In this document: positions 15,832-26,363 of the stretch, in pieces | Numbering within the stretch: the first letter of the stretch is position 1 | Layout: each line of letters starts with the position of its first letter | Assembly: GCA_034190875.2 (NCBI GenBank) | Contig: CM067348.1 | Coordinates: 11,700,935 to 11,764,934, forward strand | DNA: 64,000 bases | DNA from: Urechis unicinctus | Taxonomy: Eukaryota > Annelida > Polychaeta > Xenopneusta > Urechidae | Direction: 5' to 3' | Position numbers and translations under genes: made by a program | Notes under the pieces: generated by a model | The model's input: the letters and a program-made list of their open reading frames with translations, nothing else | Database searches by the model: none | What the model was told of the DNA's origin: nothing

Positions 15832-17795
15832 ACTCATCTGGGTTGTATAGATGAGACTCATCTGGGCTGTATAGATAAGACTCATCTGGGCTGTATATAT
15901 ATATGACTCATCTTGGCCGTATATAAATGACTCATCTTGGCTGTATAGATGAGACTCATCTGGGCCGTATATATAAGACTTGTGAGCCTGTAAGCTCATC
16001 TGATGGTGTGTATAGGATGGCATTGATGTACTCGTGAGCCTGTAAGCTCCTCTGATGGTGTGTATAGGATGGTATTGATGTACTCGTGAGCCTGTAAGCT
16101 CATCTGATGGTGTGTATAGGATGGCAGTGATGTACTCGTGAGCCTGTAAGCTCCTCTGATGGTGTGTATAGGATGGTATTGATGTACTCGTGAGCCTGTA
16201 AGCTCATCTGATGGTGTGTATAGGATGGCATTGATGTACTCGTGAGCCTGTAAGCTCCTCTGATGGTGTGTATAGGATGGCATTGATGTACGAGTGGCCA
16301 GAATCTTCAACACATTTGGTCCACGAATGCACATGAATGACGGCCGTGTTGTTAGCAACTTCATCCTACAAGCGCTTCAGCACCAGCCTCTCACAGTAAG
16401 CATACCTCTTCTCTTGACATGCCTCATGTTTCCATCCTGTCTCCCTCACCTACCATCCAGTCTCCCACACCTACCATCCTGTCTCCCACACCTACTATCC
16501 TGTCTCCCTCACCTACCATCCTGTCTCCCCTACCATCCTGTCTCCCACACCTACCATCCTGTCTTTATCTCTCTGAATGTTTTTTGTCGTCAGGTTTATG
16601 GAGATGGGCACCAGACGCGTTCGTTTGCTTACGTCAGCGACCTGGTCGATGGCCTGATGGCTTTAATGAAGAGTAACTACACAGAGCCTGTCAACCTGGG
16701 CAACCCCGATGAACACACCATCATTGACTTTGCCCGCATTATCAAGGGAGTCGTAGGTGAGTGTGCTACGGCGCTGCAGGGGGGGTGGGGGGGCGACTCA
16801 GGACGAGCCAGTAACTGACCGTTGAATTCATGGACACCAGTCTATCTCACATGTATCATCATAGATCACAAAGAAGCTGTAAGATCCGTGGCAGCTTAGC
16901 TGTAAGATCTGTTGCAATGGGGCTGTAAGATCCGTGGCAATTGGGTTGTAAGATCCGTGACAATTGGGCTGTAAGATCTGTGGCAATTGGGCTAAAAGAT
17001 CCGTGGCATTTGGACTGTAAGATCCATGGCAGTTGGGCTGTAAGATCCGTGGCAGTAAGATGAGCGGGGTGTTGGGTGGAGTGGAGCAGCATGTTAAGGC
17101 AGAGAGCAGAGTGTGGTGGTTGAAGTTTTGTATTGATTGTTGTGAGATGTGAGGCTTGTTTAGTTAGCTGGTCACATCTGGGGACACATTGATCTCTTCC
17201 TGCCCCAAGTGGCGTACGACATGGACATAGACATACCGAGTCAGGAATATCGACCATACTTTACAGGCATTACAGTCTGAGGCATCACTGACCATGTATT
17301 GTCATTTGTGGTGTGATATCATTCTTAATGTGTTATCATACATGGGTGATGTGTTATCAATTATATGTTCTCTTACAGTGTGTTGTCATTCACGATGTGC
17401 TATCATTTATGATGTGTTATCATTCACGATGTGTTATCATTCACAATGTGTTATTATTCACGATGTGTTATCATTCACGATGTGTCCTCAGGTGGCAACA
17501 GTGAGATTGTCCACCAGCCTCCTGTAATCGATGACCCCCAGCAGAGACGCCCGGTCATCACCCGAGCTAAGGCCAAGATTGGCTGGCAGCCACGGGTCAG
17601 TGGAGGCTTTATTTGCTATGGTTGTCATGTTTGTGGTTTATAGCTGTGGTTATCATGTTTGTGCTTTATTCGCCGGACGTCTGCTTCCAGGTCGACATGA
17701 TGTTGGGCATCAACAAAACCATCGAATATTTTGCTCAGGAACTTCGCCGTAAGAAACACAGTGAGCGTAACCTCTGGGTGCCTGACTTCTTGTAG
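11287..17795 (+). CDS. UXS1: UDP-glucuronic acid decarboxylase 1 (UDP-xylose synthase), eleven exons
   Basis: Converts UDP-glucuronate to UDP-xylose, the donor that starts glycosaminoglycan chains, in the Golgi/ER lumen. Exons: 11287-11390, 13108-13203, 13594-13651, 14112-14292, 14579-14683, 14921-14980, 15277-15398, 16276-16395, 16594-16756, 17492-17595, 17691-17795; all phases agree, giving 405 residues (human about 420). Order: cytosolic [10 protein letters not shown], one signal-anchor helix ([13 protein letters not shown]), a coiled-coil stem, then an extended SDR fold. NAD-binding [11 protein letters not shown] is at residues 87-97, the STSEIYG loop at 195-201, and the catalytic YxxxK is Tyr225/Lys229 in [21 protein letters not shown] and VNLGNP are also typical. 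An in-frame stop upstream of 11287 supports the start. Introns are full of minisatellites; the one before exon 8 repeats the splice acceptor. The gene ends tail-to-tail with DAW1. Confidence 0.96.
11728..11855. repeat. Minisatellite, about 34 bp x 4, UXS1 intron 1
   Basis: Units of CACGGTCTCCCGCGTGGTAT plus ctaccgtgtgtagt. The array follows an open, spliceable-looking stretch (11637-11727) that was rejected as an exon on phase. Confidence 0.85.
12265..12286. repeat. Poly-C tract, UXS1 intron 1
   Basis: About 21 consecutive C residues, G-quadruplex-capable on the minus strand. Runs of this length are prone to sequencing error. Confidence 0.9.
12350..13090. repeat. Two merged minisatellites, UXS1 intron 1
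   Basis: The first half (to about 12680) is a GATGAGGTCGTGTGGGAG-type repeat; the second (about 12690-13090) is an 18-bp GTGTTGGAGAAGTGGTTT repeat in roughly 22 copies. The array ends 17 nt before the acceptor of UXS1 exon 2 at 13108. The 18-bp unit has no stop on either strand, producing spurious ORFs. Confidence 0.9.
13212..13440. repeat. Minisatellite, about 35 bp x 6, UXS1 intron 2
   Basis: Units of TTTATAGGTCACCTCATGTA with a variable G-run. It begins about 10 nt after the exon 2 donor and includes no exon sequence. Confidence 0.85.
13680..13918. repeat. Minisatellite, about 27 bp x 9, UXS1 intron 3
   Basis: Units of CTGACTGCCTTAACCATGGT plus tattat or tttttgt. The CCATGG and AACCATGGTT palindromes recur in each unit, so single strands could fold. 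Confidence 0.85.
14365..14520. repeat. Three-copy repeat, about 68 bp, UXS1 intron 4
   Basis: Three nearly identical units beginning TTATAACCATCTGGGTGGTT and ending in the ttgttctgtgct phrase. Confidence 0.8.
14981..15190. repeat. Minisatellite, about 38 bp x 5-6, starts at UXS1 exon 6 donor
   Basis: Units of GATGAGTGTGAGCTGGGTCC plus tggctaggtggcctagtg. The first unit is the donor itself (GTGAGTGAGAGCTGG at 14981), so the intron side of the 5' splice site, but no exon base, is duplicated. Confidence 0.85.
15405..15500. repeat. Short minisatellite, 17 bp x 5, UXS1 intron 7
   Basis: Units of AGGGCTAATCACAGCC just downstream of the exon 7 donor at 15399. Confidence 0.8.
15510..15985. repeat. 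Minisatellite (about 24 bp) with internal (TA)n, UXS1 intron 7
   Basis: Units of GACTCATCTGGGCCGTATAG plus a purine spacer, interrupted by about 75 bp of pure TA at 15757-15829. The TA run may have grown from the TATATAT end of a unit. Confidence 0.9.
15986..16290. repeat. Splice-acceptor minisatellite, 52 bp x 6, UXS1 exon 8
   Basis: Six units at exact 52-bp spacing (TATAGG at 16011, 16063, 16115, 16167, 16219, 16271). Each contains TGTGTATAG followed by GATGGCATTGATGTAC, which is the acceptor and first 16 nt of exon 8; only the sixth continues into the exon. In the decoy units that exon-like piece is followed by tcGTGAGC, a donor-like sequence, then a TAA in the UXS1 frame. Confidence 0.93.
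16425..16565. repeat. Minisatellite, about 20 bp, UXS1 intron 8
   Basis: Six or seven imperfect units of ACCTACCATCCTGTCTCCC directly after the exon 8 donor. Confidence 0.8.
16870..17060. repeat. Minisatellite, about 24 bp x 8, UXS1 intron 9
   Basis: Units of CTGTAAGATCCGTGGCAATT plus ggg. No exon sequence is included. Confidence 0.85.
17380..17485. repeat. Minisatellite, 17 bp x 6, abutting UXS1 exon 10 acceptor
   Basis: Units of GATGTGTTATCATTCAC run up to within 10 nt of the acceptor at 17491. The array supplies the local pyrimidine tract but no exon base is duplicated. Confidence 0.85.
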
Positions 17796-18591
17796 CAGCT
17801 GACTTCTGTCTGTCTCCCTCTTGTGTTGTTATGTGGACGTCAGCTGCTCTGACGGACCACTGTCACGTGGGAACATTATTAAACTCAACCTCTTCCAACC
17901 ATTGTTTTGTGTTCCACGTCGCAGTGGGATGAAATGCATGACACAACTTGGTGGTTGTTATGACAACAGTGACATAGCTGTATCCATGACAACTATTGAC
18001 ATTGACTACCATGCTAAGCTGTAACTGAATGTAAATTGTTATTTGATCTCTGGGATCCTGAACATTGTCTAAGAGATGTTTGAGTGCCAGAATTACGATG
18101 TTGTATATAGTACGTTCCATTCACGCTGCTGTCAAGCGGCACCTTATATCAGCACTTTTCTATGTGCAATCTAATAATAATGGACCTGAATCTGTGATGA
18201 CTAAGTTTTGTTGTAGTTAGCTTGTTGTAGAGTAACACGACATTGTGCTACAGTGCAGGCGACGACTGGGTTATCTTCCCGTCGTGTTTATGCTTTATAC
18301 GGGCTGGCATATCTTCTCGTTGGTGCTGGGGATAGTGATCATAACGTAACTACTAGAACGATCTCGCACATTATGACAAATTCATCCAGCTGACCTTGTA
18401 GCCTTGGTATAGATCTGTTAACTCCTTTCCATTTTACTTGTTCATGAATCAATACCTAAGAAACTGGAATTAATCTCTTTGTTGACAAGACAAATGTAAA
18501 TTGGGTTTTTATGAATAGCCGGTGGGATGTTAAAAATTTAAAACTTACTACAATATTCAAATGAACATGTTTCCATTGAATTGACATCATT

Positions 18592-18597
18592 AATAAA
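18592..18597 (+). terminator. UXS1 polyadenylation signal
   Basis: AATAAA about 800 bp after the UXS1 stop codon at 17795, in A/T-rich sequence without other features. It is the first canonical plus-strand hexamer I see in the putative 3' UTR. Confidence 0.55.
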
Positions 18598-18745
18598 ACT
18601 ATTGAGATCATGTGAAGAGTCGATTGTGATGTGTTGATTGTGATAAGTCAACCCACAGGATGGGTGTAGGGGTGCTGTTAATGGGAGGGCAACGACCCTC
18701 AGGCATCGCACCAGGAACAAAGAAACGCAGAATATGTCGTGCCTT

Positions 18746-18751
18746 TTTATT
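18746..18751 (-). terminator. DAW1 polyadenylation signal
   Basis: Minus-strand AATAAA (plus TTTATT) about 815 bp after the DAW1 stop at 19567. It sits only about 150 bp from the UXS1 signal on the other strand, so the two transcripts end face to face or overlap slightly. Confidence 0.5.
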
Positions 18752-19566
18752 GAGAAAAAAGTAGAGGATACATAGACTGGACGGATTATTGATCGAGATT
18801 AGCTCGTCTCACATTGTAAATTAATGGGCGGAATGCTTGGGACGGGTAAGAACATTGGCTGGACAGACCAAAGGATCACATCGCCAATAATCAATCACAA
18901 ATCATTGCATTAAGATCACAGGTAGTGCAGGATCAGCAGTAATGTTTGTAGGAAAGGATCAAAGCAAGTTGTATCAGGATCAAAGCAGGCAATTGTGGGG
19001 ACTAGCATCCACCTGACCAGCTCATCAAACCAGGCTTACATGTGACAGAGAATTCATGTAACACTTAAACAAAAAAACACCAATTGTTCACTTGCAATAA
19101 ACAGCCTCTACAGTCCAGTTCATAGAATGACTCAGACCCTACAAAAGCACTACCACAAACAACACTGTGCCAGGCCAAGGGTTTCACAAAATTGGGGGCT
19201 TGTAGTCAGTTAGGCAAACCCATGTACAATCATTCTAGTTCACACTGTTTAGTAAAACAACACACAAGTATCCAAGCATTCACCAGACCCCCCCCCCCCC
19301 CAATAAACACACCTCTTGTTACCTCCTACCCTAGCATGAAAATCAGGAGTTTTCAGACCCCAACTCCACCAGTCCCTCAAAGTTTGGTAACATTTGAAAC
19401 AACTCTAATCCACATGGGTCAACTGGTAGCGAGGAGCTTGAGGAAATTCTTCAGCAGACGGGTGACTTCTTGATGGAAGGCGATGGCAAGGAGTCGAGGT
19501 GTGTTGACGAAGAGCTGAACACTGAAGTAGGCTCCGTGGACTACCTCCAGATGCGCCCACCGTCGA

Positions 19567-22500
19567 CTACCTCCAGATGCGACAAGTGTTGTCTTTGCTT
19601 CCTGACACACACAACAACATGGGTCAACTTGTTAGAAATCAAAACACCTGGCAGCACCAACTCGTTAGAATTCAAAACACCTGGCAGCACCAACTCGTTA
19701 GAATTCAAAACACCTGGCAGCACCAACTCATTAGAATTCAAAACACCTGGCAGCACTAAGTCGTTATAAATCACAACACCTGAGAATGCCAACTCTGTAG
19801 AAGATGACACAGGTGTGTGAATGCGATCTGCCCACCTGTGATGATGATGGAGCCCTCGTAGTTGAAGGCGCAGCTGAAGATCTCGTCCGTATGACCCTCT
19901 AGCACCTGCTTACACTCGCCAGTCTCCGGGTCCCAGAGGCGGGCTGTCTTGTCCGAGCTGGCAGTGAGAACACGCGTGCCTTGAGGGTTGAAGCAGATCT
20001 ACACACAGACAGCCTACTGCAATGACATAATGACTTCAATAGATGTGTGGCAAAAGGTCAAGGTTGAGAGGTTAAATGTTAATATAGCAACAAAACAGCC
20101 GATTATTTAGAACGTCCACACGATACAAGTGTGGGCACTGACCTTGGAGATTTCTCCCTCGTGGCCTTCCAGCTTTGAGAGGATCTGTTGGGTGGTGACG
20201 TTGTAGACGCGAGCCGTGGAGTCCGCAGACGCAGTCAACAAGAACTGACCGGTGAAGTCAAATGTAACATCAAGTACTTCGTCATCATGACCTCGCAGCG
20301 TACCCACACACTGACCTGACAGCACAAACCACATTATCATGACCTCTGTGTACCCACACACTGACCTGACAGCACAAAACACATCATCGTGACCTCAGTG
20401 TACCCACATATTGACCTGACCTATATACCACTAACCTGTAACCACGTCCCAGATCTTGCAGGTTTTGTCCATAGAGCCAGTGGCAATGAGAGAGCAGTCA
20501 AAGTTGAACTGAGCGCTGCTGATCTCAGCCCGATGTCCAATCAGTGTATGTACACGCCTGCAACACACCACCTCTTGTTGGGTCATGGAGCATTTATACA
20601 GCCTTACAAGGTCATCAGGTGCAACATGAGAGGTGGGAGTAATGGGACTGGGGTCATCAGGTGCAACATGAGAGGTGGGAGTAATGGGACTGGGGTCATC
20701 AGGTGCAACATGAAAGGGTGGGAGTAATGGGATTGGGGTCATCAGGTGCAACATGAGAGGGTGGGAGTAATGGTGGTGTGGTACTGACTTGCCAGAGTGG
20801 ACGTCCCAGACAGACACTGTGTGGTCAAATGAGCCGGTGATCAGCTGGCTGCCTGTCGTGTTGAAGGCCAAGGAGATGATTTCAGCAGAATGCCCCTGAA
20901 ACATGGCAACAATAACAGCAATGAAGGTGTTACAGCTATAAGGACTGACTGCATGGCTTCCTAACTCTAACAGGACTGACTGCATGGCTTCCTTACTCTA
21001 ACAGGACTGATTGCATGGCTTCCTCACTCTAACAGGACTGATTGCATGGCTTCCTCACTCTAACAGGACTGATTGCATGGCTTCCTCACTCTAACAGGAC
21101 TGACTGCATGGCTTCCTTACTCTAACAGGACTGATTGCATGGCTTCCTCACTCTAACAGTACTCACTCCATGGTTTCCTCATGCTGTGATCAGGCGAACT
21201 AATTCCCTCATTGTCAACTTACATTAAAAGTGCAGATTTCTGTTCCGGTTTGGACGTCCCAAAGCTTGGCTGTTGTATCCATGGAACCAGTTGCTATGAC
21301 TGTGCTTGTTGGATTGAAAGAGAGGCAGACCTGCATAGACAGCAGAGGTTATGTGTGTATTATCATGGTAGACAGGCATTGGTTAGTTGTCAAACCATCC
21401 CAGTCAGAGTATCCCATCCCAGCCAAAGTATTGAGTACCCCATCTCAGCTAGAGTACCAAGTACCCCATCCTGGCCAGAGTACTCCATCCCAGCCAGAGT
21501 ACCCCATCCCAGGCAGAGTACCCCATCCCAGGCAGAGTACCCCATCCCAGCCAGAGTATCCCATCCCAGCCAAAGTATTGAGTACCCCATCTCAGCTAGA
21601 CTACCAAGTACCCCATCCAGAGTACTGACAGAGCCAGAGTACCCCACCCCATCCTGGCCAGAGTACCCCATGCCAGAGTATCCCAAAGCCAGAGTGACCA
21701 TGCTGACAGCTTAGTACCAGTACCCCATCCTGGCCAGAGTTCCATCAGACACTTACTATTTCGGCAGTGTGACCTCTGAATGTCCCAGTGGTCCCCATCC
21801 CAGCCAAAGTATTGAGTGCCTGTACCTCAGAGCTCCAGAGTTTACATGTCTTGTCAAATGAACCTGTGGCTATTTTATCCCTGTAAAAACCAAACACACT
21901 GCTGCATTTATATACTTAACATGACACTCTGATGGGTCTTAAATTCATCCAACATATAGTTATTGTTGAAATCCAAAGTATAACAGGGTTCTGGACCACT
22001 TCTAAAATATATAATCCACACTACCTAGGAATTGGAAATATTCTTTGTTAAATGTGTGACTGACCTTGAGGGATTTTATTATATGTGTAACTGACCCATA
22101 TGGATTGTAGTTGAATGTGTGACTGACCCACTATGGATTGTAGTTGAATGTGTGACTGACCCATATGGATTGTAGTTGAATGTGTGACTGACCCATATGG
22201 ATTGTAGTTGAATGTGTGACTGACCCATATGGATTGTAGTTGAATGTGTGACTGACCCACATGGATTGTAGTTGAATGTGTGACTGACCCCCATGGATTG
22301 TAGTTGAATGTGTGACTGACCCACATGGATTGTAGTTGAATGTGTGACTGACCCATATGGATTGTAGTTGAATGTGTGACTGACCCACATGGATTGTAGT
22401 TGAATGTGTGACTGACCCATATGGATTGTAGTTGAATGTGACTGACCCACATGGATTGTAGTTGAATGTGTGACTGACCCATATGGATTGTACTTGAATG

Positions 22501-25340
22501 TGTGACTGACCCATATCAATTGTAGTTGAATATGTGACTGACCCACATGGATTGTAGTTGAATGTGTGACTGACCCATATGGATTGTACTTGAATGTGTG
22601 ACTGACCCATATGGATTGTAGTTGAATGTGTGACTGACCCGTATGGATTGTTGAATGCAATGGCATAGACGACATTGCGATGCCCTTCCAGTGTGTGGAG
22701 TTCCTCCCCTGATGAGGTGTCCCACACTTTGCACGTACGATCGTAGCTTCCGGTGATGAAACTCGTTCCAGACTTGTTGAAGGCCACATTGGTCAATGGC
22801 AGTATATGGGCCCTCAGCACCTGATCCAGCACAAGGTACAAAGGTCATCCCAAAATACCAAGGTCATCGCAAACATCATATAATGCATGATGACGAATTT
22901 CTATGGTTTCTTTTTAATATTGGACAAAAGATATCTGATGCCACTAAGCAGCAAGTCCTAGAAGTCAGACTATGAATAGAACACATTAGGAGTTAAAAAA
23001 GAAAGACCTTGAATAGGTAGAAATGGTGATCATCAATGCGAGAAAGCTTCTCCTGTAAACCTGACAGGCCGAGTCAAGGATACCAACACAAGGTGCCATC
23101 AGAAATACAAAATATATACAGAGCATTCAACATGTAACACCATCAAATATCAGCATTATAAATGACAGCATTAGATATGAGCATAAAATAAATTACATAT
23201 AATATCAGAATTAAACAAATGACAGCATTAAATGTCAATACTGCATTGGATGAATCGCAGCATTAAACATATCCAATTTACAGTAAAGTCGAAGTGGGGT
23301 TTCAAGGGGTGTGGAGTAAGGATACGTATGACGAGTTTGCGGACTTGGTCGTGTTTAGACGCGGTGATAAGAGGCTCTTTACGGGAGATCTCATCCACTA
23401 TACTGTCCACATCCGTCCTGAACACAAACAACACAGTCAGCTTATATTGTGACATCCTGCTTCATGACTAACAAGGAAAAGGCTGGTTGTCTCAGAACCT
23501 CCATCAGCAAGCTGGTGCACTACTCACTCTGGTCGCAGGTCCAGCAGATCTATGGCTTTGGTTTTGAGATGACCCCCTTGCTCATACTCCAGAATTATCC
23601 CTGTCAAACAATGCATCACATTCCGTCAATATCATACCTTGGCCAAACTAAGCTACAACTCCTACTTGCGTTTGATCATAGTTCTGAATGGACCTGTTTA
23701 TCTATTACCCACAGGAAGAGTACCTACACCTGCGCAGAAGAACCACCCCACAATTTTTAGCTGAATTTATGACCAAAAAATGAGCTACACACACATGCAT
23801 TGCGAAATGACAAAGTGAACGTCCTGTTTCGTATCGTGGAAGATTTTAGTTTTGAATCGCATTGCGATACAATAATTAATTTCTAGTTCCCTTAGCCATG
23901 ACATTATCGTGACTGAGTCACATCCACTTGGAAGGTCAATAGTGCAGAGTACGACACAAGATACACCCCACAACAAAAGGCCCACCCCACATTAGTTGCC
24001 ACATAGCCAATGTTTTACAAACATTTTGATTGGTGTGGTGTGTGCAAAATAAATTGCTTTGGATTGAAAATATGTTGACATGACTGAGGTTTGACTAGCC
24101 CTGCAGGACATCGTAGTTACATCCTGCAATGATCGAAGCCAATGCTGTGCAAAAGATCACATAGATGTACATAGGAAGAATGAATTCAATTCAGCCAGAA
24201 AATTTTTAAAAGACCATGTTTGTTTTGGATGACAAAGTGAAAGGCGGTTGCTGCGCGCAAGTACAGACAAGGTTCTTTGTAAGGGAATTATTGCTTTTTG
24301 ATTTTTTTAACATAATGACATGATTATTATTTGGCAATATCTACATTACAGGGGAAGTATTAGCCCCAGTCGAACGATAATATAAATAAATACTGTCCTG
24401 CTTCTGCATTTTCCACCCCCATTAAAGAATGCTTCTAACTACATCGATGGGTTGGGCATCTAGAAAACAACAGATATCAAGAGCCTGTGAAAAAATCACA
24501 CCAAAAGCTAACCCTGATCAATGTGATTCTTTAAAGAATTCCATCTATATATTTATTTCCGAAAAATCTTGATCCGATGACCACCATTTTGGTGAATTTA
24601 AGGTCCCATGGTATTTGTTTGCTCTCCATTTGCTAGGTGCGCATGCTTTTTGAACTGTCATCTGTTTGAAATAGTCTGGGCTGCCCTTGCCCACAGCTAC
24701 TGCATCATTTTAAAGATAAACATATCCACATGTGCTCATCGATGATGCCACCACGACTGCGATCGTAATGGTAGTCCATGTCAGCTGAATACATCACCCG
24801 TGATTATAGGTGCAAATTGTTCATTTCCATCAAAACATGCAAGGAAAACAAATAACTCGCCAGGTTTTAAACATCAACATATCTGATTTGAAATGTGGAT
24901 TTGTGCATTGCCCAGGCATCGAACATCGTAGGACGTCCACTCAGGCGTAGGGAATAAGGGAATTATGTATTCAACGATAATGCATTGACAAGTTAAAAAA
25001 ATAACATTTCTGGATACACGCAGCAACCCAGCGATTCTCGATCCATAAAATACGTAAGTACACGACATTGATGTGAAATATAACAGGGCGTTGGTAACGA
25101 TGTTTGCAGGACATTATGTATATCACCGTCCGACCGGGGCTTTGCCTTTGGCCTTTGCCAGAACCGCTGAGATTTGCCAGAATTATTGGTTCGGTAAGCT
25201 GAAATTGACAAATTGCGGAACTGAAAACACAAATTTGAAAGTCACATTATTTCAAAAGGTAATGCTTAATATACGTTTACAAAGTTTGAGACAAAATTAC
25301 CCGGAGGATAATATCTGAGGAGGAATCTTTTCAGCTTCAT
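19567..25340 (-). CDS. DAW1: Dynein assembly factor with WD repeats 1 (ODA16-like), twelve exons
   Basis: Cargo adaptor for intraflagellar transport of outer-arm dynein in motile cilia. Exons on minus: 25340-25301, 23600-23528, 23417-23326, 23060-23008, 22820-22639, 21880-21757, 21330-21223, 20895-20789, 20557-20436, 20315-20143, 19998-19836, 19601-19567; every phase fits, giving 423 residues. It begins [14 protein letters not shown], has the helical N-terminal region ([27 protein letters not shown]), then eight WD repeats with [70 protein letters not shown] and [12 protein letters not shown], ending [10 protein letters not shown]. From memory the human protein is 415 residues; the eight extra residues fall in exon 6 (21880-21757) and match a minisatellite. 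The exon 5 donor (22639) and exon 10 acceptor (20315) are repeated in flanking arrays. Exon 1 is isolated by a 1.7-kb intron. Confidence 0.95.
19625..19795. repeat. Minisatellite, 33 bp x 5, last DAW1 intron
   Basis: Units of AATTCAAAACACCTGGCAGC plus accaactcgttag, nearly identical. Separately, the last exon shows an 18-bp duplication of its own end (CATCTGGAGGTAGTC at about 19540 and 19565). Confidence 0.85.
20316..20425. repeat. Partial duplications of DAW1 exon 10 acceptor
   Basis: On the minus strand the acceptor and exon start (GCTGTCAG|GTCAGTGTGTGG) recurs at about 20366, 52 bp upstream of the real one at 20315, with about 35 nt of exon-like sequence, and a third, poorer copy lies near 20420. 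Exon sequence is thus duplicated into the intron. Confidence 0.8.
20620..20775. repeat. Minisatellite, about 44 bp x 4, DAW1 intron
   Basis: Units of GGTCATCAGGTGCAACATGA plus gaggtgggagtaatgggactg between the exons at 20557 and 20789. No exon sequence is included. Confidence 0.85.
20935..21178. repeat. Minisatellite, about 36 bp x 7, DAW1 intron
   Basis: Units of ACAGGACTGATTGCATGGCT plus tcctcactcta, highly uniform. Confidence 0.87.
21400..21735. repeat. Minisatellite CCAGAGTACCCCATC family, DAW1 intron
   Basis: Units of 17-30 bp built from CAGAGTACCCCATCCCAGC. Two units carry CATCCCAGCCAAAGTATTGA, and the same 24-nt block starting CCCATCCCAGCCAAAG appears inside the adjacent coding exon at about 21794-21817. 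Confidence 0.88.
22079..22638. repeat. Splice-donor minisatellite, 32 bp x about 18, DAW1 exon 5
   Basis: Tandem 32-bp units. On the minus strand each reads ACAATCCATATGG|GTCAGTC, which is the last 13 nt of exon 5 plus its 5' splice site, then about 12 nt of intron. The real donor is at 22639. No stop codon occurs in any minus frame across the array. Confidence 0.93.
23601..25300. other. First intron of DAW1, no repeats or ORFs recognised
   Basis: About 1.7 kb of A/T-rich sequence between exons 1 and 2, unusual in this window for having no obvious tandem array. Short open frames have no family resemblance. Confidence 0.6.
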
Positions 25341-25670
25341 CTGTTAAGCGTCGCGTTTCCAACGCTATGCTATGTCTGTCGGAACAAGAGGGCATTGTGG
25401 GATGCGTGCTGCAGCTTGCCGGGCGCTGTTTCCGCTGGCTCGCTTGGCGGCGAGTCCCGGGCTAACCAGCGCATCATGACTGACACCTTTAGGATCATAA
25501 CGTATGACGGTCGTCTTTACGAGCATGTTGCTATGGGTCAAAGGAGTAGAGTGCGAACGATTGATTTTCTTTCTTCCATTGCTTAGTATTTCTGTGTTAA
25601 AGTCTGCACCGTTAGTATTTGCCTTTCAAGTCAGTGCTCGACAAGTTTCAAAAATATCACTAGCCCCTTC

Positions 25671-25700
25671 GGGCCAGTAAGCAGCCTGAATTACTGGCCC
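25671..25700. repeat. Inverted repeat, 10-bp arms
   Basis: GGGCCAGTAA and TTACTGGCCC separated by ten bases, a perfect stem. It sits in the spacer between DAW1 and the transposase gene, where no coding exon is recognised from 25341 to 26363. Confidence 0.6.
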
Positions 25701-26363
25701 AAATCTAAAACCCACTTTTATACAATGCCAAATAATAAGACGCAGATAACATTATTAAGAAATAACCACAGAGCTACCAACCAGCTGATAACTTGCAAAA
25801 AAGAGTAATTTAACCAGTGACTTAGCAACTGCCGTGTTCCCGATAGTTAGTACTTGAGAGACCCCCTGTGGACTAAAGTCTGCTGCTTGTGTTACTTGCA
25901 TTTTATTCGATCACAATAAAACTCGGCATCAGATACGCCGCTTATATATTGAGCTCAGTTCATGATTCAGACAAGCGCAAGATTGGCAGTTGACGCCCGA
26001 ACAACCCATAGCTGAAGACGAGGTAGCCGAGTACGGAGCGGGGCGACGACGTTCACTAGCTTAACTGTGACGCACAGTTTATTCGCGTGACAAGGCTTAA
26101 ATGCGATGTTTCTCATTGCGAAAAGCTGTTGGTTTTATACTGCTCTGTCACATCCAGCTAACAGCGTCGTCTGACTGGGTATAAGAAATTTGTATTACAA
26201 GTGTTTAATCTTTTGGTGGCAATTACTAATGACTGGCTGGTTGATACTAAAGGCAAATAGCGCAAACAACGCGGGAACGCTAGCAAGACACAAACTGAAA
26301 GAAGACGAGCGTCCTCTCATAGTTTGATGGCCTGGCACAAATCACGAAAGTGATTCAAATTTG

